Positions 56,469 to 64,000 of a stretch of DNA of 64,000 bases are shown in pieces. The notes under the pieces are model-generated. The model had not been told where the DNA came from. It did no database searches and saw only the letters and a list, made by a program, of their open reading frames with translations. Origin of the DNA: Acidobacterium sp. (GTDB lineage Bacteria; Acidobacteriota; Terriglobia; Terriglobales; Acidobacteriaceae). Both the position numbers and the translations under genes were made by a program. Within the stretch, counting starts at the first letter, position 1. The number at the start of each line of letters is the position of its first letter. The DNA is taken from assembly GCA_003166955.1 (NCBI GenBank), contig PMUI01000113.1, positions 124,001 to 188,000 on the forward strand, in the 5' to 3' direction.

Positions 56469-56498
56469 AGCCTAGGGCCTGGCGCGCGCGGCTGTCAA
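56469..56498 (-). promoter_or_regulatory. Sigma-70-like promoter for leader/peroxiredoxin transcript
   Basis: On the minus strand TTGACA (56498-56493, perfect -35) is followed after 18 nt by TAGGCT (56474-56469), a moderate -10. Initiation about 7 nt further would fall near 56462, 4 nt before the leader ATG. Confidence 0.55.
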
Positions 56499-56539
56499 CC
56501 ACGCCACGCGCCTCCGCCCCAAACCGCAGGTCGCGTAAC

Positions 56540-57058
56540 TCAATTCGCCGGAGTCTGCCCCAGCGTCTGATAGTTGTGTGCGACCTGGAACGTCATTGCG
56601 CCTACATAGACGTATTGCGAAACCCGCGCCAGCGAGCGCATATTGTGGCGCACCAGCAGCCGATACGCCTCGTAGTTCACCACCACCGTGCCCGCCTGGA
56701 ACGCGGCAAACGCCGGCTTGTTCTCCACCAGCGCCTTGGGCAGCACCGCCTCGTGATAATACTGCGGCTCGCTCAGCGCTTTCTCTGTGCTGGTGTAGTC
56801 CAGCGCGCGCAGCGCCGCCGACGCGCCCAGCATGCTCCAGTCCAGCCAGTGCAGCCCCGGCCCCTTTTCTTTGACCTGCGGCTGCTGCACCGGATAGACG
56901 CCCATCGCGGAACTGCTGTAAGGATCGCCAGGTTGCGTGGTTGCTGTTGCCTCAGACGGTACGGGCGCATCCACCAGCATCGCGCTTTGTGCGGAACAAC
57001 GGGCTGTGGTCGACAACGAGAGAACCGGCAGCAGCAGAACAGCAGAAAGGAACTTCAT
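56540..57058 (-). CDS. Secreted protein of unknown function
   Basis: ATG 57058 has GAGGACT upstream and opens a signal peptide (MKFLSAVLLLPVLSLSTTA, cleavage probably near CSAQ); a longer frame to 57262 has no such support. The mature part of the 172-residue protein begins with a Pro/Ser/Thr-rich stretch (VPSEATATTQPGDPYSS), then contains a helical domain (HWLDWSMLGASAALRALDYT, AGTVVVNYEAYRLLVRHN, VSQYVYVGAMTFQVAHNY) that may include short membrane helices. No family is recognised. Confidence 0.7.
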   Translation of the reverse strand: MKFLSAVLLLPVLSLSTTARCSAQSAMLVDAPVPSEATATTQPGDPYSSSAMGVYPVQQPQVKEKGPGLHWLDWSMLGASAALRALDYTSTEKALSEPQYYHEAVLPKALVENKPAFAAFQAGTVVVNYEAYRLLVRHNMRSLARVSQYVYVGAMTFQVAHNYQTLGQTPAN

Positions 57059-57573
57059 AGAGTCCTCATCGGCTTGAACGGCTACAGGTCTGTGACGTGA
57101 TCGACTAAGGCACAAACGCTGCAAGCCGTGCAATGAGTTTGGCCCGGATGATGCGGTTTGGGGGTCCATGGCGTCGAGCCTGTGCGCCACCACCGCAATC
57201 GTTCTTGACGATGAGTGAGTGTGGCACAGAAACCGTATCGTTGTGCACTTATCTTGAGTCACTGCAATAAGTTACGGGAGGGGGAGGTTTTCATGGCTCT
57301 TCGGTGAACGGCAGATGTGACTGCCCCGTCCAAAACCGATTACTGATGCGCGTAACGACATTGGCGCGATGGTTACTGATACGCGCGATACCTTCCCGAT
57401 ACGGTCCCACAAACCGCAGAAAAGGCGGCACCATCCGCCACAGACGGGGTAACCACCGCTTTGCGCGCGCAGCAGCACGCGCATCCGGCGCGGAAATCCT
57501 CAACTCGAACTCCTCGCGAAGCCGGTTCGGCACCCAATTTATTATGAAGTGAGCCCGGCGGGTGAATGAAGAG
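57059..57573. other. Intergenic region without a supported gene
   Basis: These 515 bp lie between the secreted-protein gene and the permease gene on the minus strand. Open frames exist but none has a convincing start with an RBS or a recognisable product. The region presumably contains the promoter of the secreted protein and the 3' end of the permease transcript. Confidence 0.5.
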
Positions 57574-59178
57574 CTAGCTGGCGCGATTCCCGCGCCCAAA
57601 TTCGCTGCGATGACGGCTGTAGCAGAAGTAAATCACCAGCCCGATCGCGAGCCACACAAAGAAGCGGATCCAGGTCATCACTTCAAGCCCCATCATCAGC
57701 ACCACGCAGAAAATAATGCTGAGCACCGGGAACACCGGCCCCAGCGGTGCGCGGAATCCCCTCCGCCGATTTGGCTCACGATAGCGGAGGATCAGTACAC
57801 CGGCTGAAACCAGCACAAACGCGAACAGCGTGCCGATATTCGACAAATTCGAGACCGTGCCAATGTCGAACAGCCCCGACGGAATCCCCACCACAAACCC
57901 CGCCACCCACGTCGCAACCACCGGAGTCCGATATTTCGGATGCACATGCGAGAAGACCGCCGGCAGCAGCCGATCCCGCGACATCGAAAACCACACCCGC
58001 GCCTGCCCCAGCTGGAACACCAGGATCGACGAGATCATCCCCGTCAGCGCGCCCAGCACCACAAACAGCCGAATCCAGTGCAGCCGATGCCCGCCCGGCA
58101 GCAGCGACAGCCTCTTCAGCGCGTTCACCACCGGCGCCGCGTCGCCCATCATGCTCTTCCACGGCACCAGGCCGGTCAGCACCACCGCGACCCCGATATA
58201 CAAAATGGTGCAGATGAAAAGCGTCGCGAGAATTCCGATCGGCACATCGCGCTGCGGGTTCTTGCACTCCTCCGCCGCTGTCGAAACCGAGTCGAAACCG
58301 ATATACGTGAAGAAAATGATCGAGCCGCCCGTCAGGATCCCCGACCAGCCGTTCGGCGAGAATGGATGGTAGTACTTCGGCTGAATAAAGCTGGCGCCGA
58401 AGGACACGAAGATCAAAATCGCCGCGATCTTGACCAGCACCATGATGTTGTTGGTCTCGGCCGACTCGCGAATGCCGCGCACCAGCACCACCGTCAGCAG
58501 CAGCACGATCAGGAACGCAGGAATGTTGAACCCAAAATGCCACCCTGGCGGATACAAATCGTTCCCCGCCAAATCCTGCAGCCCCTCCGGCAAATACGCC
58601 GGAGAAATCCATTTGAGCGGCGGATGAATATTGAACCAGTCCAGCAAATCGACCACGTGCGCCGCGAACCCCACGCTCACCGACATGTTCGAGAACGCAT
58701 ATTCGAGGATCAGGTCCCACCCGATGATCCACGCGATCAGCTCGCCCATGGTCGCGTACGTGTAGGTGTACGCCGACCCCGCAATCGGGATCATCGACGC
58801 CAGCTCCGCGTAGCAAAGACCGGTGAACGCGCACACAATCGCCACCAGCACCAGTGACAAAGCCAGCGCTGGCCCCGATCCCGGGCGCCCTACCATCGCT
58901 GTGTGCCGGATGAAATAGTCGATCAGCGGAGTGTTTTCAATCGACGCGACGGGGAACTGCTGTCCCGCGATCGCCGTGCCGATCACCGTGAAAATCCCCG
59001 ATCCGATGACTGCGCCGATGCCGAGCGCGGTTAGCGAAACTGGCCCCAGCGTCTTCTTCAGCGCATGATCGGGATGCTCGGAATCCGTGATGAGCTTGTC
59101 GATCGATTTGCGCGCGAAAAGCTGCGACCGAGCCTGGGTCTCTTCGGGTCGAGATGGAACCACGGGCTGATCCGGCAA
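57574..59178 (-). CDS. APC-superfamily amino-acid permease
   Basis: The 534-residue protein has about 12 or more membrane segments and the APC signature at its first helix (LTALGIGAVIGSGIFTVIGT). Other hallmarks are TGLCYAELASMIPIAGSAYT, IIFFTYIGFDSVSTAAEECK and NPQRDVPIGILATL, closest to the cationic amino acid transporter (CAT) group that moves basic amino acids or broader substrates. Start at TTG 59178 is supported by AGGAG six bases upstream. The N-terminal about 45 residues are cytoplasmic and polar. Confidence 0.92.
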   Translation of the reverse strand: MPDQPVVPSRPEETQARSQLFARKSIDKLITDSEHPDHALKKTLGPVSLTALGIGAVIGSGIFTVIGTAIAGQQFPVASIENTPLIDYFIRHTAMVGRPGSGPALALSLVLVAIVCAFTGLCYAELASMIPIAGSAYTYTYATMGELIAWIIGWDLILEYAFSNMSVSVGFAAHVVDLLDWFNIHPPLKWISPAYLPEGLQDLAGNDLYPPGWHFGFNIPAFLIVLLLTVVLVRGIRESAETNNIMVLVKIAAILIFVSFGASFIQPKYYHPFSPNGWSGILTGGSIIFFTYIGFDSVSTAAEECKNPQRDVPIGILATLFICTILYIGVAVVLTGLVPWKSMMGDAAPVVNALKRLSLLPGGHRLHWIRLFVVLGALTGMISSILVFQLGQARVWFSMSRDRLLPAVFSHVHPKYRTPVVATWVAGFVVGIPSGLFDIGTVSNLSNIGTLFAFVLVSAGVLILRYREPNRRRGFRAPLGPVFPVLSIIFCVVLMMGLEVMTWIRFFVWLAIGLVIYFCYSRHRSEFGRGNRAS

Positions 59179-59278
59179 CGACAGCTCCTGCGGGGAGGAG
59201 TGAGATTGAGTGAGTGTAGCGATTTTCCGGGGCTGACGAAAGCGAATTCGCCAGCCCCGATTGCTTAGGCAGCGGCCG

Positions 59279-59434
59279 TTAGCGCTTCGACTGGCCGCGC
59301 ACCAGCTTCCTGACTTTCTTCTTTTGCGAGCCGCGTGGTGTGGTCCGCTTTGCTTTGGGGGCAGCCTTCTTGCGGGCCGCGCGTTTCAGCTTCTTGCGTG
59401 CTTCCTTGTCTTCGGTCGATTTTGTGTTTGCCAT
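59279..59434 (-). CDS. Small Lys/Arg-rich basic protein (51 aa)
   Basis: ATG 59434 is preceded by AAGGA; TAA is at 59279-59281. The product starts MANTKSTEDKEARKKLKRAA and continues with KKAAPKAKRTTPRGSQKKK, ending VRGQSKR. About 40 percent of residues are Lys or Arg, with no acidic block after residue 11, as in small nucleic-acid-binding or histone-H1-like tails. Function unknown; nucleoid or RNA binding is a guess. It lies 31 bp downstream of the helicase stop on the same strand. Confidence 0.65.
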   Translation of the reverse strand: MANTKSTEDKEARKKLKRAARKKAAPKAKRTTPRGSQKKKVRKLVRGQSKR

Positions 59435-59465
59435 GGAATCCTTATCTGGAGCGGGTTTGCGGCCC

Positions 59466-62165
59466 TTACAGCCGCTCGAGCTGCGCGAATTTCTCCACCA
59501 GCTTTTTCACTCCGAATCCTGAAAATTGTACCGTAATCTTCGCATCTTCTCCGTCGCCCTCGCGCCGGAACACGACCCCCTCGCCATATTTCGGATGCCG
59601 CACCCGCTGCCCGCTCCGGAATCCCTTCGCGCCGGTCGGCGCCGGAACGTCGAGCTTCGGCCGCGCAGACTTCGCCGGCACGCCCCGCCCCGCACCTCCC
59701 CGACCTGAGAAAAACCGTGCGATGTTGTCGATTGCATCCGCCGGACGCCCGCTGCGCCCAGGCGGGCTCGTCCCGCCCGGCCGGCCCTGCGAAGCGCTCT
59801 GGTCCTCATCCTCGTAGCTGTAGTGCCGCGTGCTGAAATCGTCACCGCTGCTGTGACCAAATCGCGAAGTTGTCTCGGTGTAGTTCGCTGCGTATCCTCC
59901 CCAACTCGTCGCGCGCGTCCGCCCTCCGCTCAGGTCTTCCAGCAGATGCTGCGGAATCTCCTCCAGAAACCGCGACGGAATCGTCGCCTCCGGCATGTCG
60001 TTGCCGTAGCGCCGCCGATAGCGCGCCCGCGTCAGCACCAGCGAATCCATCGCCCGCGTCAGCCCGACATAGCACAGCCGCCGCTCCTCCTCCATCTGCG
60101 GCGGATCGTTCAGCGTCCGCGAATGCGGGAACAACCCCTCCTCCAGCCCCGCCAGCACCACCAGCGGAAACTCCAGCCCCTTCGCCGAGTGCAGCGTCAT
60201 CAGCGTCACCCGCGCCTCAGGATCGTACTGGTCCGCATCGCTCACCAGCGCCGCGTGATCCAGAAACTCCGCCAGCGTCTCGCCACGCTCCTGCGCATCC
60301 TGCGCCGCGTTGGCCAGTTCCTTCAGATTCTCAATCCGCGAGAACGCCTCCGGCGTGCCTTCCTCTTCGAGCGACCGAATATACCCCGTCCGATCGATGA
60401 TGAATTTGATCAGCTCCGGCAGCGTTGCCGCGTCGCCCGGCTTGCGAAATCCCGGAACCGCCTCCTGAGCCGAGCCCGGAGCCCGGAGCCCGGTGCCCTG
60501 TTCTTGCGCTGCCGCATGCGGAACCACCGGTTCCTCATCCGCTGCACCAAAAATCGCCGGACTGAAATCCTCCGTCCCCTTCGAAACAAAATCGTCGCCA
60601 TCGTGCGTTAGCGCCAGCCGCCCCTGCGTCGCCGCCCCAAAATCGAAGCTCGTATCAGGATCCGCAACCGCCTCCGCAGCACCCGCAGCAACATCCGCCG
60701 TCAGCTTCTCCGCAAATCCAGGCCCCAGCATCGCCCGCGCATCCTGAATAATCCGCTGAAACCCATCCAGCGCCGCCAGCGACCGCTGCGGCAGCAACCG
60801 CGCGTCCAGAGCCCGATCGATGGCCGTCCACACACTCGACCCCGTCTCCAGCGCGATCCGCTCCAGCGTCTCCATCGTCGTCTTCCCGATCCCGCGCGCC
60901 GGCGTGTTCACCACCCGCTGCAGCGCAATCGAGTCATGCGGATTCTGCACCAGCTTCAGATAACTCAGCAGGTCCTTGATCTCCGCGCGCTCGTAGAACG
61001 AGAACCCGCCCACCATCGTGTACGGAATGTTGTACCTCCGCATCGCCTCTTCCACCAGCCGCGACTGCGAATTCGTCCGGTACAGCACCGCGCATTTCGG
61101 ATCGGCCTGCTCCTCGCCCGCCTTGCGTAAATATTTCTGGATGTAATCCGCGACGAACAGCGCCTCGTTCTCCCCATCGGGAGCCTCGTAGTACCCGATA
61201 AGAGCGCCGCCCTCGCGCGACGTCCACAGCTTCTTGCCTTTGCGTTGCGCATTCCGCGCCACTACCGCCGACGCCGCCTCCAGAATGATCTGCGTCGACC
61301 GGTAATTCTGCTCCAGCCGCACCGTCTTGGCGCCCGGAAAATCCTTCTCAAACTCCAGAATGTTGCGAATATCCGCTCCGCGCCATGAGTAAATACTCTG
61401 ATCCTCATCGCCCACCACGCAGACGTTCTTGTCCTCGCCGGCCAGCAGCTTCATCAGCTCGTACTGCGGACGATTCGTGTCCTGATACTCGTCGATCAGC
61501 AGCCACCGGTAGCGCCGGTTATACCTCTCCCGCGTCTCCGGCGATACTTTCAGCACTCGCACCGCCTCCAGCAGCAGATCGTCGAAGTCCAGCGCGTTCG
61601 CCTTGCGCAGCTCGCTGCGATAGCCCTCGAAAATATGCGCCACCCGCTCGCTCAGCGGGTCCGCCGACTGCAGGTAGTACTCCTGCGGATCGATCATGTG
61701 GTTCTTCGCCCACGAAATCTTCCCCAGCACCACGCGCGGCGTCAGCTGCTTATCGTCCAGCCCCATCCGCCGCATCACGGCCTTCACCACCGCCTGCTGA
61801 TCGACCTCGTCGTAAATCGCAAAGGTCTTTGTCAGCCCTTCGTTGTTCACCCGCAGCGCTTCAATGTCGCGCCGCAGCAGCCGCACACAGAAAGAGTGAA
61901 ACGTCGAAACCACCGGCTTCGCCAGGGACGAATGCCCGATCAGCTTCTCCACCCGCCCCACCATCTCGCCCGCGGCTTTGTTCGTGAACGTCACCGCCAG
62001 AATCGAATCCGGCGCCGCGCCCAGCTGCTCGATCAGGTACGCAATCCGATGCGTGATCACGCGCGTCTTTCCCGACCCCGCGCCGGCGAGAATCAACACA
62101 GGCCCATCGATGGCTTCGACGGCTTCACGCTGTTGCGGATTGAGGTGCTGGAGGAGATGCTGCAA
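59466..62165 (-). CDS. pcrA: UvrD/PcrA-type DNA helicase
   Basis: The 899-residue SF1A helicase shows motif Q in LNPQQREAV, Walker A AGAGSGKTR (Lys33), TFTNKAAGEM, Walker B IDEYQDTN, GDEDQSIYSWRGAD, QNYRSTQIIL, LMTLHSAKGLEFP and VGLTRAMDSLVLTRA. It acts in nucleotide-excision repair, mismatch repair and replication restart. It is longer than the usual 720-750 residues because of an insert near residues 500-590, part of which is encoded by a heptamer repeat (60473-60493), and a Gly/Pro-rich linker before the C-terminal Tudor-like region (GQRVRHPKYGEGVV). The start is TTG 62165, with no better ATG. Confidence 0.94.
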   Translation of the reverse strand: MQHLLQHLNPQQREAVEAIDGPVLILAGAGSGKTRVITHRIAYLIEQLGAAPDSILAVTFTNKAAGEMVGRVEKLIGHSSLAKPVVSTFHSFCVRLLRRDIEALRVNNEGLTKTFAIYDEVDQQAVVKAVMRRMGLDDKQLTPRVVLGKISWAKNHMIDPQEYYLQSADPLSERVAHIFEGYRSELRKANALDFDDLLLEAVRVLKVSPETRERYNRRYRWLLIDEYQDTNRPQYELMKLLAGEDKNVCVVGDEDQSIYSWRGADIRNILEFEKDFPGAKTVRLEQNYRSTQIILEAASAVVARNAQRKGKKLWTSREGGALIGYYEAPDGENEALFVADYIQKYLRKAGEEQADPKCAVLYRTNSQSRLVEEAMRRYNIPYTMVGGFSFYERAEIKDLLSYLKLVQNPHDSIALQRVVNTPARGIGKTTMETLERIALETGSSVWTAIDRALDARLLPQRSLAALDGFQRIIQDARAMLGPGFAEKLTADVAAGAAEAVADPDTSFDFGAATQGRLALTHDGDDFVSKGTEDFSPAIFGAADEEPVVPHAAAQEQGTGLRAPGSAQEAVPGFRKPGDAATLPELIKFIIDRTGYIRSLEEEGTPEAFSRIENLKELANAAQDAQERGETLAEFLDHAALVSDADQYDPEARVTLMTLHSAKGLEFPLVVLAGLEEGLFPHSRTLNDPPQMEEERRLCYVGLTRAMDSLVLTRARYRRRYGNDMPEATIPSRFLEEIPQHLLEDLSGGRTRATSWGGYAANYTETTSRFGHSSGDDFSTRHYSYEDEDQSASQGRPGGTSPPGRSGRPADAIDNIARFFSGRGGAGRGVPAKSARPKLDVPAPTGAKGFRSGQRVRHPKYGEGVVFRREGDGEDAKITVQFSGFGVKKLVEKFAQLERL
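60473..60493. repeat. In-frame heptanucleotide repeat inside the helicase gene (3 units)
   Basis: Three exact copies of agcccgg occupy 60473-60493, with partial degenerate copies on both sides. On the coding strand they translate to part of the Gly/Ala/Pro segment TGLRAPGSAQ, within a non-conserved insert of PcrA. Three 7-nt units make 21 nt, so the frame is kept. Confidence 0.7.
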
Positions 62166-62221
62166 GGGGATCGGCTCTCTTCTATTTTAATCGTTCAGTC
62201 ACCCTGTTAGTTTCTAGAGAC

Positions 62222-62989
62222 ATGCCTCTCCTGGTCGCGCGCGACCTCACGAAAATCTACCCCGGCAAAACCGCCGCGCCCGTCGTCGACGGTGTATCCT
62301 TCTCTATCGAACGCGGAGAAACCCTCGGCCTCGTCGGCGAATCCGGCTCCGGCAAAAGCACCATCGCCCGCATCGTTCTCGGCCTTCTCGCGCCCACGTC
62401 AGGCACCGTCACCTTCGACGCCAAGCCCGTCACCGGCGTCCCCCAGCACCAACTCCGCCCGCTGCGCCGCCGCATGCAGCCCGTCTTTCAGGACCCCTAC
62501 GCCGCGCTCAATCCCCGCATGCGCGTCGAGCAAATCGTCACCGAGCCCCTCGTCATCCACGAAAAGCACAGCCGCGCTGAACGCCGCCGCCGCTGTCAGG
62601 AACTCCTCCGCCAGGTTGGCCTCGACAACTCCGCCATGCCGCGCTACCCGCACGAATTCTCCGGCGGACAGCGCCAGCGCATCAACATCGCCCGCGCCCT
62701 CTCCCTCCGCCCCGAGCTCCTCGTCCTCGACGAGCCCGTCTCCGCTCTCGACGTCAGCGTCGGCGCGCAAATCGTCAACCTGCTGCGCGACCTGCAGCGC
62801 GACTTCTCCCTCACTTACCTCTTCATCTCGCACTCCATGCCGCTCGTCCGCTATCTGTCGACGAACATCGCCGTCCTCCGCGCCGGCAAGCTCGTCGAAT
62901 TCGGCAGCCGCGATCAGGTCTGCGAAACCCCGCGCGACGACTACACCCGCCAGCTCGTCGCCGCAACCCCCGAAATCGAAACGCGGTAA
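62222..62989 (+). CDS. ABC transporter ATP-binding protein, oligopeptide (OppF/DppF) type
   Basis: The 255-residue ATPase has Walker A GESGSGKST (Lys45), the Q-loop sequence QPVFQDPYAALNPRM typical of Opp/Dpp ATPases, signature EFSGGQRQRINIARAL, and Walker B LLVLDEPVSALDVSVGAQ. It lacks the C-terminal oligopeptide-transporter extension found in full OppF. No permease or binding-protein gene is adjacent, so it may be an orphan ATPase or partner a distant system. Its stop codon lies in the first unit of a heptamer array. Confidence 0.88.
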   Translation: MPLLVARDLTKIYPGKTAAPVVDGVSFSIERGETLGLVGESGSGKSTIARIVLGLLAPTSGTVTFDAKPVTGVPQHQLRPLRRRMQPVFQDPYAALNPRMRVEQIVTEPLVIHEKHSRAERRRRCQELLRQVGLDNSAMPRYPHEFSGGQRQRINIARALSLRPELLVLDEPVSALDVSVGAQIVNLLRDLQRDFSLTYLFISHSMPLVRYLSTNIAVLRAGKLVEFGSRDQVCETPRDDYTRQLVAATPEIETR

Positions 62990-63055
62990 CCCGTAACCTG
63001 CAACCTGTAACCTGTCTGTCGTTCCTGCACCCTGCACCCTGTACCCTGTACCCTG
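62987..63055. repeat. Degenerate heptanucleotide tandem array (about 10 units)
   Basis: Units are taacccg, taacctg, caacctg, taacctg, a 6-nt unit, gttcctg, then two caccctg and two taccctg. The first unit includes the ABC-transporter stop codon and the array ends 7 bp before the next gene's start, so it fills the whole intergenic space. Confidence 0.9.
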
Positions 63056-63062
63056 TAAAACA

Positions 63063-63857
63063 GTGCACCCCACCGTCCTCCACTACATCTTCCTGGCCTT
63101 CGCCGCCGGACTCGGCGGCCTCGTCAACTCCGTCGCGGGCGGCGGCGGATTCCTCGTCTTCCCCTCGCTGTTGAAGGCCGGTCTGCTCCCCATTCAGGCG
63201 AACGCCACCGGAACCGTCGCGCTGTGGCCTGGCCAGTTCACCTCCATCGCCGGCTATCGCGAAGAAATAAAGAAGAACATCCGCCTCGTCATCCCCGTCA
63301 TTGTCGTCGCCCTCATTGGCGGACTCACCGGCGCGCTCACGCTCCTGCACGGCAGTCAGGATTCCTTCCTCCGCCTCGTCCCGTACCTCTTCCTGCTCGG
63401 ATCGGTCACCTTCGCGTTCAGTGGCCCGCTCTCGCGCATGGTGCGCCGCCGCGCCGAAGACCACGCCATCCATCCCGAGCATCGCACGCGCGTCTACGTC
63501 GTTCCCATGCTCGCCTCGCAACTCGTCATCAGCTACTACATCGGCTACTTCGGTGCCGGCGCCGGCCTGCTCACCCTCGCCGCCCTCGCGCTCTGCGGCG
63601 TCGACCGCATCGCCGAAATGAACGCCCTCAAAGTCGTCCTCACCACCACCGCCAACGGCGTCGCCGTCATCACCTTCATCATCGCCGGCGCGGTCGAGTG
63701 GCGCTTCTGCTGGCTCATGATGATCGCCTGCGCCATCGGCGGCTATGCCGGCGCGCGCAATTCCCGCCGCATCAGCGACCGCATCCTGCGCCCCATCATC
63801 ATCGTCCTCGGCTTCGTTATCGCCGTCTATTTCTTCATGCACAGGAAGGCCATGTGA
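63063..63857 (+). CDS. TauE/SafE family anion permease
   Basis: GTG 63063 begins a 264-residue protein with about eight membrane segments. The family signatures are visible at both inverted halves: FAAGLGGLVNSVAGGGGFLV near the N-terminus and YYIGYFGAGAGLLTLAALAL in the second half. TauE/SafE proteins export sulfite, sulfoacetate or related organic anions. No RBS is apparent since a heptamer array abuts the start. It overlaps the next gene by 4 bp. Confidence 0.88.
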   Translation: MHPTVLHYIFLAFAAGLGGLVNSVAGGGGFLVFPSLLKAGLLPIQANATGTVALWPGQFTSIAGYREEIKKNIRLVIPVIVVALIGGLTGALTLLHGSQDSFLRLVPYLFLLGSVTFAFSGPLSRMVRRRAEDHAIHPEHRTRVYVVPMLASQLVISYYIGYFGAGAGLLTLAALALCGVDRIAEMNALKVVLTTTANGVAVITFIIAGAVEWRFCWLMMIACAIGGYAGARNSRRISDRILRPIIIVLGFVIAVYFFMHRKAM

Positions 63858-64000
63858 GCACGATCAGCCCCGCCGTCAACGCCATCGGACTCGCCGCCGC
63901 CGTCTGCACCACCATCTCCTTCGTCCCGCAGCTCATCCGCGTCTGGCGTCTGCGCAGCGCCCGCGAAATCTCGCTCATCATGTTCCTGGTCTTCTCGCTC
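63854..64000 (+). CDS. SemiSWEET/MtN3-like sugar transporter, N-terminal part (runs off window)
   Basis: GTG 63854 overlaps the end of the TauE/SafE gene (ATGTGA) and AGGAAGG lies just upstream. The 49 visible residues contain a first membrane helix and the PQ-loop motif SFVPQLIRVWRLRSAREIS, characteristic of SemiSWEET sugar uniporters (usually about 85-100 residues, three helices). Coupled translation with TauE/SafE suggests co-expression. Confidence 0.85.
   Translation, partial: MSTISPAVNAIGLAAAVCTTISFVPQLIRVWRLRSAREISLIMFLVFSL

Noticed and set aside
57291-57599. 102-codon minus-strand ORF between permease and secreted-protein genes
   Set aside because: It starts at TTG without an RBS and overlaps the permease 3' end. 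The product is not recognisable, although the aromatic-rich C-terminal part is not obviously random.
59228-59259. Inverted repeat cggggctg/cagccccg as terminator of the small basic gene
   Set aside because: No T-run follows on either strand; the downstream minus-strand bases are A-rich.

Overview
The window is GC-rich, densely coded DNA with no phage, insertion-sequence or CRISPR signatures. Gene content points to an acidobacterium, probably Terriglobia/Acidobacteriaceae. Pointers are a TonB-dependent receptor with an N-terminal carboxypeptidase-regulatory-like domain, secreted M14 peptidases, a two-component-propeller (Reg_prop/Y_Y_Y) diguanylate cyclase, a PaoABC-type periplasmic aldehyde dehydrogenase, an lptA-lptB-rpoN-hpf cluster and heptanucleotide microrepeats. 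This is inference from gene families; no 16S rRNA is present.

Layout. 0-4 kb: lptA (partial), lptB, rpoN (with a large low-complexity insert) and hpf, closed by a strong terminator. 4-12.4 kb: DUF4139 protein, divergent esterases, Dxs, DUF2127 protein, FAD oxidoreductase. 12.4-19 kb: LigD, HPPD, a 51-residue membrane ORF, HAD phosphatase, small Cys-containing protein. 19-23.1 kb: PaoB/PaoC/PaoA-like Tat-exported molybdoenzyme. 23.5-30.1 kb: TonB receptor and M14 peptidase. 30.1-35.6 kb: translationally coupled histidine-utilisation operon hutU-hutI-hutF plus an M20 deacylase that may take the place of HutG. 35.6-42.6 kb: two membrane c-di-GMP enzymes. 42.9-53.6 kb: a signalling/conflict-type island with a caspase-like protease, an octapeptide-repeat protein, a Ser/Thr kinase-TPR protein carrying an extra degenerate kinase C-lobe, an unrecognised protein and a CHAT-STAND-WD40 protein. 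53.7-64 kb: FMN-barrel protein, alpha/beta hydrolase, tRNA-Cys, peroxiredoxin with an upstream poly-cysteine leader, amino-acid permease, small Lys-rich protein, PcrA/UvrD helicase, OppF-type ATPase, TauE/SafE permease and a partial SemiSWEET.

Two items stand out. First, on the minus strand, a promoter-like element, a 24-codon ORF with nine Cys codons (five consecutive), a terminator hairpin and a competing 7-bp pairing precede a peroxiredoxin gene, with tRNA-Cys just downstream. This has the architecture of a cysteine-tRNA-sensing transcription attenuator. Second, the 42.9-53.6 kb island combines two caspase-clan proteases, a STAND NTPase and a kinase, and resembles bacterial conflict or regulated-death systems; its exact composition is not one I recognise.
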